A stretch of 64,000 bases of DNA from GCA-2746365 sp964651445 (lineage in GTDB: Bacteria > Pseudomonadota > Gammaproteobacteria > SZUA-229): NCBI GenBank assembly GCA_964651445.1, contig CAZYYW010000001.1:1-64000 (forward strand). Direction: 5' to 3'. Below the pieces are notes generated by a model that saw only the letters and a program-made list of their open reading frames with translations, searched no databases and was not told the origin of the DNA. Each line of letters opens with the position of its first letter. Within the stretch, counting starts at the first letter, position 1. The position numbers and the translations under genes were made by a program. Positions 33,986 to 42,669 of the stretch are shown in pieces.

Positions 33986-34279
33986 ATGAGAAATCAACCG
34001 CACAAGAAGATACGCATTGCATGGCTAATAAGCTTGTTCCTGCTTATTAGCCAATTTGGTGTAATCCTTCACGCTACAGAACACCCGTTCCATGCTGATG
34101 ATGCTTCGTGCCAACAATTTCTGTTTTGCGAAAAATCAGGCAACGCTCTTATTTCTCATGATTTACAGTCATTTCCTCAGGCTAATCATGTATTGGTTAT
34201 CAGCCAGACAGTTACCGCCTGCTTTTCCTCACCACAAACGGCATATTACGCCCGCGCCCCACCTTTTCGTACTCACTAA
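33986..34279 (+). CDS. Small His/Cys-rich membrane-anchored or secreted protein
   Basis: A 97-residue protein with an N-terminal hydrophobic segment (IAWLISLFLLISQFGVILHA, about 10-29) and a mature part with possible metal ligands (TEHPFHADDASCQQFLFCE). Short proteins of this style occur with metal-uptake and copper or zinc genes, and a putative zinc locus follows, so a metal role is likely but unproven. No strong ribosome site precedes the ATG. Confidence 0.6.
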   Translation: MRNQPHKKIRIAWLISLFLLISQFGVILHATEHPFHADDASCQQFLFCEKSGNALISHDLQSFPQANHVLVISQTVTACFSSPQTAYYARAPPFRTH

Positions 34280-34368
34280 CATTAATCACTAAAAATTAGT
34301 TTTTATTAATTTATCGACAGCAACCATCTGGTGACTGTGGTGTGTCTTATCGTTTACGGAAAATTCTC

Positions 34369-35709
34369 ATGCATAAAACATTACTTATGACTGTAATATC
34401 AGTAGCATTATTTAATTCAAATCAGGCTTATGCCAACACTGAAGCAGCGGTATCCGAACAGAATTTCGATGCCCTTAAAAAGGCGTATGAAAAGCGCTTG
34501 GCAAATTTAGAAGAGCGACTATTAAAAACCGAACAAAATCAGCTTGTAGGCAGCGCTGTAACCGCACCAAATAACTTTAACCCATCCATTAGTTTGATTC
34601 TTGATGGCCGTTTTTCCAGTTTTGACCAAGACCCATCACATTATGAATTACCCGGTTTTTCTTTAGGTGGTGAAGCAGGTTTAGACGAAAAGGGTTTTGC
34701 TGTTGGCCACACTGAACTCATAATGAGTGCCAATATAGATGATAAATTCTATGGCAAAATGACACTCGCGCTGGCAGAACATGATGGCGCAACCGAAGTA
34801 GAGCTGGAAGAAGCATTCATTCAAACATTGGGGTTGGGTAGTGGCTTGACATTAAAAGCAGGGCGCTTCTTTTCGGCAATCGGCTATTTAAATCAGCAGC
34901 ATGCGCATTTCTGGGATTTTGCAGATGCGCCTTTGATATATCGAGGCCTGTTTGGAAATCAACTGATCGATGACGGCCTGCAAGTGACCTGGATTGCCCC
35001 CACAGATATTTATCTACAGCTGGGCGCAGAAGCGTTGAGTGGAAACCGCTTCCCTGCAGGTGGTAGTCAGGATGATATTGGTGCCTGGACAACATTTGTC
35101 GATATCGGTGGTGATATTGGCATTGAGCATAGCTGGCAATTAGGTTTTAGTCATTGGCAGGCAAATAGTATCAAAGATCGGCAAAGTGGTGGTCATGCAC
35201 ATGGCGGTGGAGCCACCACGGAGACACCTTCATTTAGTGGTGATAGCAAAGTCAATGCGCTTGATCTGGTGTATAAATGGGCGCCTGATGGCAACACTGT
35301 AAATCAGGGATTCAAATTTCAATTTGAATATTTTGATCGCAAGGAAAACGGTGTGGTCGATATGCTTAACAGCGGTCCACCTGTAGAAACGAGTACTTAT
35401 GATGGCCATCAAAAAGGTTGGTATGCACAGGCGATTTACAAATTTAGACCCCAATGGCAGGTAGGTTTACGCTACGACCAGTTGGACAGCAATAATAGCG
35501 GTTCTGATGCGGGTGTATTAGCCGAAGCGGGACTGGACAATGAGGGTCACACACCAAAACGCAGCAGTGTTATGGTGGAGTGGTTGCCCAGTGAGTTCAG
35601 TCGGATACGTCTGCAATATAATCAGGATAAGTCCAGTGAACATACCGACAATCAACTATTTCTGCAATACACCATGAGCCTTGGCAGTCACGGCGCGCAC
35701 CAGTTCTAG
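34369..35709 (+). CDS. Outer-membrane beta-barrel protein of a zinc-uptake locus
   Basis: A 446-residue protein with a signal peptide (MHKTLLMTVISVALFNSNQAYA), a short coiled coil (FDALKKAYEKRLANLEERLLKTEQ, about 34-57) and a C-terminal part with alternating beta strands that ends LFLQYTMSLGSHGAHQF, typical of a porin-like barrel. A His-rich loop GGHAHGGG (near 279-286) could bind metal. The coiled coil then barrel plan resembles OprO/OprP-type or zinc-regulated porins. It lies 12 bases before the znuA-like gene. The ATG at 34369 is preferred over an upstream GTG because it gives a proper signal peptide. Confidence 0.75.
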   Translation: MHKTLLMTVISVALFNSNQAYANTEAAVSEQNFDALKKAYEKRLANLEERLLKTEQNQLVGSAVTAPNNFNPSISLILDGRFSSFDQDPSHYELPGFSLGGEAGLDEKGFAVGHTELIMSANIDDKFYGKMTLALAEHDGATEVELEEAFIQTLGLGSGLTLKAGRFFSAIGYLNQQHAHFWDFADAPLIYRGLFGNQLIDDGLQVTWIAPTDIYLQLGAEALSGNRFPAGGSQDDIGAWTTFVDIGGDIGIEHSWQLGFSHWQANSIKDRQSGGHAHGGGATTETPSFSGDSKVNALDLVYKWAPDGNTVNQGFKFQFEYFDRKENGVVDMLNSGPPVETSTYDGHQKGWYAQAIYKFRPQWQVGLRYDQLDSNNSGSDAGVLAEAGLDNEGHTPKRSSVMVEWLPSEFSRIRLQYNQDKSSEHTDNQLFLQYTMSLGSHGAHQF

Positions 35710-35721
35710 GAGGCGGTATTT

Positions 35722-36621
35722 ATGATTTATCAAGCTATAAAACTACTGTTCGCAATCTTGCTTGTATTGGTTTTTTCAAACACAGCTTTTGCCAAAATTA
35801 ATGTCTTTGCTTGTGTACCAGAGTGGGCGGCACTAACACAGGAACTGGGTGGCGATGCGGTGAAGGTATTCAGTGCGACCACCGCTCGGCAAGACCCTCA
35901 TCGCATTCAGGCGCGTCCGAGTTTGATTGCTAGAGTACGCAATGCAGATTTACTGGTATGCACCGGTGCAGAGCTGGAAGTAGGCTGGTTACCCTTGTTG
36001 TTGCGTAAGTCAGGAAATGGCAATATTTTGCACGGGCAGGTAGGGTATTTTATGGCTGCCGAGCAGGTTTCCTTACTGGAAAAACCGCAGGTCCTTGACC
36101 GCAGTCTGGGGCATATCCATGCCGCCGGAAATCCGCACATTCACCTAGACCCTCATCGCATCTTGCTAATAGCCGCTGCGCTAAGCAAGCGGCTGACACA
36201 ACTGGATGCAAAAAACAGCGTGCTGTATCAAAAGAATCTGCACGATTTCACGCAGCGTTGGCAGCAATCCATCACTCAATGGGAGCAGCGTGCTCAAAGC
36301 TTGCGTGGTAAACGGATTGTGGTTAGTCATAATAGTTGGGTGTATCTGGAACAATGGTTGGGTTTGCAAAGGGTTGCCACCTTGGAGCCTAAACCGGGGG
36401 TTCCACCGAGCAGTGCACACCTAGGCCGGGTGCTCAACACGTTAAAGAAAGAACCCGCGGTTATGATTTTATATGCCAGTTCTCAGAGTAATAAATCTGC
36501 CCACTGGTTGTCAAAAAAGACTGGGATTACAGCCGTCAGTCTGGCTTTTAGTCCTTCTGAAAATGAAACTTTAACGCAGTGGTTTGAACAAATTGTCAAT
36601 CAACTACTAGAGTCTAAATAA
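35722..36621 (+). CDS. Zinc/manganese-type ABC substrate-binding protein (ZnuA family)
   Basis: A 299-residue periplasmic binding protein of cluster A-I. Signal peptide about 1-24. Likely metal ligands are His in QDPHRIQARPSL (about 52-63), the PHIHLDPH stretch (about 139-146) and HNSWVYLEQW (about 203-212). AELEVGWLPLLL is another family motif. The usual C-terminal Asp loop is not obvious. An AGGAGG ribosome site lies eight bases before the ATG, and the stop overlaps the permease start (TAATG). Confidence 0.85.
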   Translation: MIYQAIKLLFAILLVLVFSNTAFAKINVFACVPEWAALTQELGGDAVKVFSATTARQDPHRIQARPSLIARVRNADLLVCTGAELEVGWLPLLLRKSGNGNILHGQVGYFMAAEQVSLLEKPQVLDRSLGHIHAAGNPHIHLDPHRILLIAAALSKRLTQLDAKNSVLYQKNLHDFTQRWQQSITQWEQRAQSLRGKRIVVSHNSWVYLEQWLGLQRVATLEPKPGVPPSSAHLGRVLNTLKKEPAVMILYASSQSNKSAHWLSKKTGITAVSLAFSPSENETLTQWFEQIVNQLLESK

Positions 36622-37382
36622 TGAGTTTTGAGGGGCTGGAATTTTCTATCCTCGGACCGGCGTTTATTGCGGGTCTACTGGTACTGGCAAGCCATGTTCC
36701 ATTGGGGCAGGAAGTGCTTAGGCGTGGCATTATTTTTATTGATCTGGCAATTGCCCAAGTTGCGGGGCTGGGAATTATCGCCGCCTATCGCTTCGGCTGG
36801 CAAACACATGGCTGGGAAGTGCAATTGGTGGCGGTAAGCAGTGCTTTACTCGCAGCGCTGGTATTGAGCTGGTTGGAGAAACACTACCAACAATTTCAAG
36901 AAGCACTTATCGGGGTCACCTTTATTTTGGCTGCAAGCGCCAGTGTATTATTGTTGGCGGATAACCCGCACGGTGGTGAATCGCTAAAAGACTTACTGGT
37001 GGGACAAATTCTGTGGATTACCTGGGATCAGCTGCTACCAACAGCCCTGGTAACAGGCTTCATTCTTCTTATTTACCTCAACTTTCGACAACGCTTAAAA
37101 CATCTTGGATTTTACCTGTTGTTTGCATTGGCAGTGACCAGCTCCGTGCAGTTGGTTGGCATTTATCTGGTTTTTGCCAGCCTGATTATTCCTGCGCTAG
37201 GCAGTGCAGGGCACAAAAAAGCATTGCTGGCGGGTTATATCATAGGGGGTTCTGGTTATGGATTGGGTTTGATCGCGTCGTCGCTTCTGGATCTACCCAG
37301 TGGCGTTGTTATTGTCTGGAGCATTGCCATCGTTGCCTTACTTTTTAAACTCCTTACAAAAAGTCAAAGTACCCAAACCTGA
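36621..37382 (+). CDS. Metal ABC transporter permease (ZnuB family)
   Basis: A 253-residue inner-membrane protein with about seven or eight membrane segments. ABC-3 family features include EVLRRGIIFIDLAIAQVAGLG (about 23-43) and VGIYLVFASLIIPALGSA (about 178-195). It pairs with the binding protein upstream. No ABC ATPase gene follows; the next gene is a recombinase in the opposite direction. The ATPase must be elsewhere, or the transporter is incomplete. Confidence 0.88.
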   Translation: MSFEGLEFSILGPAFIAGLLVLASHVPLGQEVLRRGIIFIDLAIAQVAGLGIIAAYRFGWQTHGWEVQLVAVSSALLAALVLSWLEKHYQQFQEALIGVTFILAASASVLLLADNPHGGESLKDLLVGQILWITWDQLLPTALVTGFILLIYLNFRQRLKHLGFYLLFALAVTSSVQLVGIYLVFASLIIPALGSAGHKKALLAGYIIGGSGYGLGLIASSLLDLPSGVVIVWSIAIVALLFKLLTKSQSTQT

Positions 37383-37605
37383 CAGGGAACGTCATATTAT
37401 TTAACACAAAATAAACATAAAAACATGCACATGTGAAAAACAATCAATATTGACAACGGCTTAGTGTTGTACGGTAGTAACGCTATACTTACTGTGTAAG
37501 ATGGACATTTCCTTCGTTTTAATCAAATCCTGTGATGCCCGTTAAATTAGCCATCTATAGAGTTAGGTGTCAATTATATGCCCTCATCATTAACGCGTGA
37601 ACTGT

Positions 37606-38643
37606 TTACTCTGCATCATTATTAATTAGCGGAAAGTGCAAACTTCCAGCCGCTTTTCGCATTTCTTTTATTTCTCGACGATCATAATTGGCGGTTGTTT
37701 TAGGGTCACTATGGCCCGCTAAAGCCTGCGCCATTCTAAGATCACCGGTTTCTTCTAAAATGGTAGAGATAAATGTCTTCCTGAAATCATGTGGTGAAAT
37801 CTCAGCTATACCTGCCTCAGATTGGCGTTTTTTAACGACATTGTAGATTGCCTGATCGGATAGTCGACCGGCTTGAATTTTTCCATTTTTAAGAACGCGG
37901 TAGAAGAGGGCACCATCATGATCACCGCGAAGTTCTAACCACTGTTTAACCGCTATCACTGTGCCATCATCTAAAAACAACATGCGCTCTTTATTGCCTT
38001 TACCGATCACGCTGGCTTCCTTTAATTCAAGATCAATGTCCTCTACATTTAGATCTGCCACTTCAGAACGACGCAAACCACCGATGTACATCAAGCCAAA
38101 AATAGCCAGGTCTCTATAGGCAGCTGGTGACCGTTTTTCTGGGCTGTCATCCTTTTTGTTTTTAACTTTTAAGAAATCGTTTAAGCACGCATCGACCAAT
38201 GCCTTAATCTCTCCTTGACTCATCATCCGTCCTGTTGGCAAGCGAACACCTGCAACCATTTTCACCAACATAAGACGTTGGTAATCATCCGCTGACATTA
38301 ATTTCATCGCCATCGCAGCCCTCACGGTGCCACGAACGGCTGAAATAATAGCGTTAATAGTGGTATGAGCGTATTTTTGTTGCTGTAACACGCCAATAAG
38401 CGTTTGCAGGTGTTCATACTGAATCGAAGCCCAGGGTGTATGTTGATAACCTTCATAATCAAACAAGATGGCTATTTTATTCATATGACTTTTTACCATA
38501 CGCTTGGTCGCTTCAGATTTTCCTGACAGATAAGTATCGACCGGGTTGGCGTATATAGAAACTTCACCGTGTAAAGTCGGTAATGCAGGAATCTCTTTTG
38601 AGCTGCTTTTTATTGAGGTGAATCTAGAATCACGACGCGCCAT
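37606..38643 (-). CDS. Tyrosine recombinase
   Basis: A 345-residue phage-integrase-family recombinase. The catalytic set is complete: Arg191 (GGLRRSE), Lys215 (GKGNKER), His285 and Arg288 (SPHDFRKTF), His311 (GHSDPKTT) and Tyr320 (ANYDRR). The N-terminal SAM-like domain covers about 30-130. It starts 26 bases after the Fic gene and may share its transcript. No att repeats or cargo were found. On a plasmid such enzymes often resolve multimers, which would fit the replicon here. Confidence 0.85.
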   Translation of the reverse strand: MARRDSRFTSIKSSSKEIPALPTLHGEVSIYANPVDTYLSGKSEATKRMVKSHMNKIAILFDYEGYQHTPWASIQYEHLQTLIGVLQQQKYAHTTINAIISAVRGTVRAAMAMKLMSADDYQRLMLVKMVAGVRLPTGRMMSQGEIKALVDACLNDFLKVKNKKDDSPEKRSPAAYRDLAIFGLMYIGGLRRSEVADLNVEDIDLELKEASVIGKGNKERMLFLDDGTVIAVKQWLELRGDHDGALFYRVLKNGKIQAGRLSDQAIYNVVKKRQSEAGIAEISPHDFRKTFISTILEETGDLRMAQALAGHSDPKTTANYDRREIKEMRKAAGSLHFPLINNDAE

Positions 38644-38669
38644 TTAATCACTCTTTGTTATTATTCAGG

Positions 38670-39770
38670 TTAGTCGATGAGCAACGAATAACGGGTGCTG
38701 CGACCACCACCTGGTTCTTTTTGTAATACACCGCGCTGCATTAGATCGAGGATATCGCGATAAGCGGTATCTTGAGAACACTTTGTCATCTTTGCCCATT
38801 TTGAGGTACTTAGCTTGCCTTCAAAATCATCCAGTAATCGATTTAAAACTTTTATCTGTCGCTGGTTAAAAGGTACTTTAGCAAAGCGCTCCCAGAAACG
38901 AGCCTTTGCCAGAACATCGCTTAAGGTGTCTTGTGTACCCTCGATTGCGCGTAATAGGCAATTTAAAAACCACTGTTGCCAGCGACTGACATCAAGCTCA
39001 CCTTTTTGTGTCCATTCCAACACATTGTAATAATCTTTTTGTTGAAGACGGATTTGTGCTGACATACTATAAAAACGTTGGCCTGTTTTTTCTGAGCGAG
39101 CGAGAGCCATATCTGCTATCGCGCGAGCAATACGACCATTGCCATCGTCAAACGGGTGAATAGTAACAAACCATAGATGAGCCAGACCCGCTATGAGCAG
39201 TGGGTCGATGTCTCCAGGATGCTCAAACCAGTGCAGAAATTCTTCTATCTCATTAGAGACACTTTTGGCTGCTGGCGCTTCGTAATGCACTTTTTCATGC
39301 CCAATTGCACCTGAAACCACCTGCATTGGACCTGTAGTGTCATCTCGCCATTGCCCTACACGGATTTTATTCATGCCACTTCTGCCCGTTGGAAATAGTG
39401 CAGCATGCCAGCCGAATAACCGCTCTTCAGTCAGTGCATCACAATATCTCCCTGTTGCATCAAGCATCATCTCAACCACACCCTCAACATTCCGCTCAGC
39501 AGAGACAAGTCCCTCTATATTCATACCGAGTCTGCGCGCGATTGATGAGCGTACTTGCTCTGGTTGAAGGTTTTCGCCTTCAATTTCACTTGTCTTAACA
39601 ACATCTTCCGTCAGGATGCGGAGATGCGCTTCGTTCGATAATTCAAATCCGAGTGCCTCCATTCTGCCCAGCAGCCGACCTTGTTCACGTGACACTTGTG
39701 TCAATAGTTTTGTTATACGGCTGTCATCCCAGGTAAAAGTCGGCCAATCAGATTTCTGCCATAAATACAT
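38670..39770 (-). CDS. Fic family protein (AMP-transferase type)
   Basis: A 366-residue protein. The Fic active-site loop is HPFDDGNGR (205-213) and looks intact. An inhibitory-helix motif TSEIEG (60-65) of the (S/T)xxxE(G/N) type is N-terminal to it, as in self-inhibited class II Fic proteins. A C-terminal winged helix (NQRQIKVLNRLLDDFEGKLSTSKWAKMTKCSQDTAYRDILDLMQRGVLQKE) suggests DNA binding. Such proteins usually AMPylate targets. No antitoxin gene is needed in this class. Repeats upstream suggest autoregulation. Confidence 0.88.
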   Translation of the reverse strand: MYLWQKSDWPTFTWDDSRITKLLTQVSREQGRLLGRMEALGFELSNEAHLRILTEDVVKTSEIEGENLQPEQVRSSIARRLGMNIEGLVSAERNVEGVVEMMLDATGRYCDALTEERLFGWHAALFPTGRSGMNKIRVGQWRDDTTGPMQVVSGAIGHEKVHYEAPAAKSVSNEIEEFLHWFEHPGDIDPLLIAGLAHLWFVTIHPFDDGNGRIARAIADMALARSEKTGQRFYSMSAQIRLQQKDYYNVLEWTQKGELDVSRWQQWFLNCLLRAIEGTQDTLSDVLAKARFWERFAKVPFNQRQIKVLNRLLDDFEGKLSTSKWAKMTKCSQDTAYRDILDLMQRGVLQKEPGGGRSTRYSLLID

Positions 39771-39772
39771 TA

Positions 39773-39873
39773 TAATCTCCGCATGTTACGCGGATATAAT
39801 GACTGATAATCACCGCATACGCAAGAGTATTCTCATTATTACTTGCGGAGAATAACTGCCGTAATCTCCGCAT
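39773..39873. repeat. TCTCCGCA repeats upstream of the Fic gene
   Basis: A perfect 12-bp direct repeat TAATCTCCGCAT at 39773-39784 and 39862-39873, with an inverted TGCGGAGA at 39844-39851. The second repeat and the inverted copy form a hairpin with a 13-base spacer. The first copy also provides the GGAG ribosome site of the Fic gene. Likely an operator for the Fic winged helix or the nearby regulator. Confidence 0.6.
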
Positions 39874-40051
39874 AAGCCGTACAACATATATTAACATTAC
39901 TTTTGATAATGTATATTATCATAAGTAATAATACAAGAACAATATCTTCGTCAGCAGGTTAATGAAGGCACGTAAGAAAAATATCTAACTTTTACAGAAG
40001 ATACTAGCGTATTCATAGAACACTCTACAATATAGAGTAATACAAGCAAAC

Positions 40052-41758
40052 TTACGCGCTGATTTCGCCTTGAAACACAGTACAACGATTTCGCCCAGAA
40101 TGTTTGCTCTGATAAAGTGCCTGATCCGCTCTTTTGAGAACAATTTGCTTGGTATCATCGGCCGTGAACTCAGCAAGGCCGACAGAAGCGGTCACGGTTA
40201 TTTGCTCACCCTGATATTTGAAATTACAGCTTAGTAATGTTTCTCTAAGTTTGTTATTAAATGCTAATGCTTTATCGATAGGAGTATCCGGCATTAATAG
40301 GACAAATTCTTCACCGCCAATTCTGGCGAACATATCTGTATTGCGTATTCTTTCCTGGATGACATTGGCGAAAAGTTTTAAAACCCGGTCGCCCACATCA
40401 TGCCCATAGGTATCATTAACATTTTTAAAGTGATCTATGTCCCACATCGCGAGTGTTAGTGGTGATTGTAAGCGTTTGTAGCGACTGGCTTCGACGGCAA
40501 TTCTTTCCTCATAAGCCAGCCGGTTGTATACGCCTGTTAAAGAGTCGCGTAATAATTGGCTTTTACTTATTTCAAGCTCAGTTTTTAATCTTTCTGATTC
40601 ATTTTGAGTGGAGCTAAGTTCTGCAATAATTTGCGTATACCCTTGCATGGATAGTTTTTCTTTTTCCTGTGCTGCATCTTTATTATCTTCAACCTGTTTC
40701 CTAATATCCTTTAAGTGTACAGATATGTCTTTTTTAAGATCAACGATATTACTTGAAGAAGATACTTTATCCTGTATATAACCAACACTGGCATTCACTG
40801 TTTCTTCTAAATTAGTAGAGCGATTGACTGATTCTTCCTGGTTTAAGAGTGTCAATTCCATGTAGTTTTTAATCTCAGATAACTGCTTACTAATTTTAAG
40901 AATAAACTCTTGCAAGTCCATATTTTCCAATTGAACTGAATTAACGAAATTATTGACAAGGTCAAGTAATTCAGAAAATAGATTTTTACGATATTCATTA
41001 CTATCTACAGGATTAACAAGTATTTTTAAAAGTGCTATCTGTTGCGATTTCATTTTTGTAGGCAGTGCAAGTTGATTAACCATATCAGTAAGATGTGAAT
41101 AGAAAGATACATTGTGCGATTGTTTATTTTCGATATTAAGGTTGTTATCGCCAGCTTTAATTGTCGTTATGTATTTTGACAATTCAATGACAATATCCTG
41201 CATAACCTGTGTTGCGCTTTGGCTATTCCGATTATATTGAAATCCCGTGCTAGTAGTAACGTCATTAATAAAACCATTAATAGTTTTATTAATGACGTCT
41301 TCATCAGCATGAGTGCTTTTAGTTAATGAATTATTTATGATGGTAATTATTTCCGCACCGGTCTGCTTTTCATCGCGATCGTTGTTTACCAGTGTATCGA
41401 TTATGACCTTGCAATCGTCAGAACAATCGACTTCCTTCATGCCTTGCTTAAGTGCAGAACAGATGACGGAATTTTCTGATAAACCTTTCTGAAAGTCAGA
41501 ATGATTGGTTAAAACAAATAGTTTGTCTAATTGCGAATCCAAGATTTCTAAATTAATATTTTTCTGCGTCGATGAGGTAATGCTTTTTAGTAATAAATTG
41601 ACCTCGTTATCATGATTGTTAAAGCCTGCAGCAAGCCTGATAACCGATTTTTTCAATAATTTTCTGGTGGTATTTAATTGCGCTTGTGAAGTACTCAACA
41701 ACTTGACGGATTTCTCGTAAATATTCTTGATTTCATTTTCTGGTGAATAAAGACTCAT
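40052..41758 (-). CDS. Diguanylate cyclase with long helical N-terminus (HsbD-like position)
   Basis: A 568-residue cytosolic protein. About 400 residues of predicted helix and coiled coil precede a GGDEF domain with active site GGEEF (481-485) and an RxxD inhibitory site (RNTD) five residues before. It should make c-di-GMP. It is the last gene of a four-gene unit (44690 to 40052) with a STAS protein, an SpoIIE-type phosphatase and a receiver-ATPase. In Pseudomonas aeruginosa an HsbA-HsbD pair joins such a partner switch to c-di-GMP; the N-terminus here need not be homologous to HsbD. Confidence 0.85.
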   Translation of the reverse strand: MSLYSPENEIKNIYEKSVKLLSTSQAQLNTTRKLLKKSVIRLAAGFNNHDNEVNLLLKSITSSTQKNINLEILDSQLDKLFVLTNHSDFQKGLSENSVICSALKQGMKEVDCSDDCKVIIDTLVNNDRDEKQTGAEIITIINNSLTKSTHADEDVINKTINGFINDVTTSTGFQYNRNSQSATQVMQDIVIELSKYITTIKAGDNNLNIENKQSHNVSFYSHLTDMVNQLALPTKMKSQQIALLKILVNPVDSNEYRKNLFSELLDLVNNFVNSVQLENMDLQEFILKISKQLSEIKNYMELTLLNQEESVNRSTNLEETVNASVGYIQDKVSSSSNIVDLKKDISVHLKDIRKQVEDNKDAAQEKEKLSMQGYTQIIAELSSTQNESERLKTELEISKSQLLRDSLTGVYNRLAYEERIAVEASRYKRLQSPLTLAMWDIDHFKNVNDTYGHDVGDRVLKLFANVIQERIRNTDMFARIGGEEFVLLMPDTPIDKALAFNNKLRETLLSCNFKYQGEQITVTASVGLAEFTADDTKQIVLKRADQALYQSKHSGRNRCTVFQGEISA

Positions 41759-41760
41759 AG

Positions 41761-42669
41761 TTACCTACCATTAGGGATGGTTACACACACTTTGTTTCCG
41801 CTGCCAATATATTTTACTTCTTTAAAACTGATCAAATTTGCCAGCGCAATACCTCTACCATGACTATCGAATGCTCTACTTGGGCTAATTTCCATATACT
41901 GGTGCCAATCAAAGCCTTCTCCTTGATCTATTATCAAAATATTAATTTTTTTGTCACTACGACTAAATTCAATAGTCACGTGCTTGTCTCTATTTATCGG
42001 CAAGTTTATTCTACGCTTAATCTCATTGTCCCATTCACCAGCGGCATTTAATTTTGATTTCTCAGCATATCCAATCGCTAGATTTCCATGTTCAACTGCA
42101 TTAACAATTAATTCAGTTAATCCAAGAATAACATTGTCTGATTCAGGGCAAGCATTTGCTAGCAAAGCGGCAAGATTTCGACCTTCACTTAATGTCTTAA
42201 AGCAAAATATTCCGTGATCCATCATTTGTAATGTTTGAGCAGATTGTTTTAGACTTTCCTGCATATCCATGTACTGCTGGTAGTCACGGATAGCTGTCGT
42301 TGTAATAGCAATTAGTGTTTGTTGGTCGTACGGCTTGGATATGTAGTAATGCGCACCGGCTGTTAGCCCTTCTAGCATCGGTTCTTTTCCTGCTTTCGCG
42401 GTTTGCATAATAACCGGAATCTTATTTGTTTTATCATCTGATTTTATTGCTAATAGTACGTCCATTCCATTTACGCCTGGCATCATCCAGTCCAATAGAA
42501 CAGTACAAAACTTATTAGGCGATTCCTGCAAAAGCAATAAGGCTTTCTCACCCGAGCCTACACAAACAGTTTCTATATCAATTTCACTAAGATATTCTTG
42601 AATGATTTCGAGATTAAATTCTTCGTCATCAACAACTAAAACAACCGGTTTTATATCATCAATAATCAT
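41761..42669 (-). CDS. Receiver plus anti-sigma-type ATPase (RsbW-like)
   Basis: A 302-residue protein. Receiver domain about 9-125 with acidic pair Asp14-Asp15 and phospho-acceptor Asp60 (LLDWMMPG). The C-terminal half is a GHKL ATPase of the RsbW/SpoIIAB type (LTELIVNAVEHGN N box; DQGEGFD G1; GRGIAL G2) and looks catalytically intact. It is a good candidate for the kinase that phosphorylates the STAS protein. It starts directly after the phosphatase gene stop and ends two bases before the GGDEF gene. Confidence 0.85.
   Translation of the reverse strand: MIIDDIKPVVLVVDDEEFNLEIIQEYLSEIDIETVCVGSGEKALLLLQESPNKFCTVLLDWMMPGVNGMDVLLAIKSDDKTNKIPVIMQTAKAGKEPMLEGLTAGAHYYISKPYDQQTLIAITTTAIRDYQQYMDMQESLKQSAQTLQMMDHGIFCFKTLSEGRNLAALLANACPESDNVILGLTELIVNAVEHGNLAIGYAEKSKLNAAGEWDNEIKRRINLPINRDKHVTIEFSRSDKKINILIIDQGEGFDWHQYMEISPSRAFDSHGRGIALANLISFKEVKYIGSGNKVCVTIPNGR

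Noticed and set aside
37383..37605. Possible attachment site next to the recombinase
   Set aside because: No direct repeat matching another site in the window was found; only a weak TTGACA and a CTTAC/GTAAG hairpin are visible.
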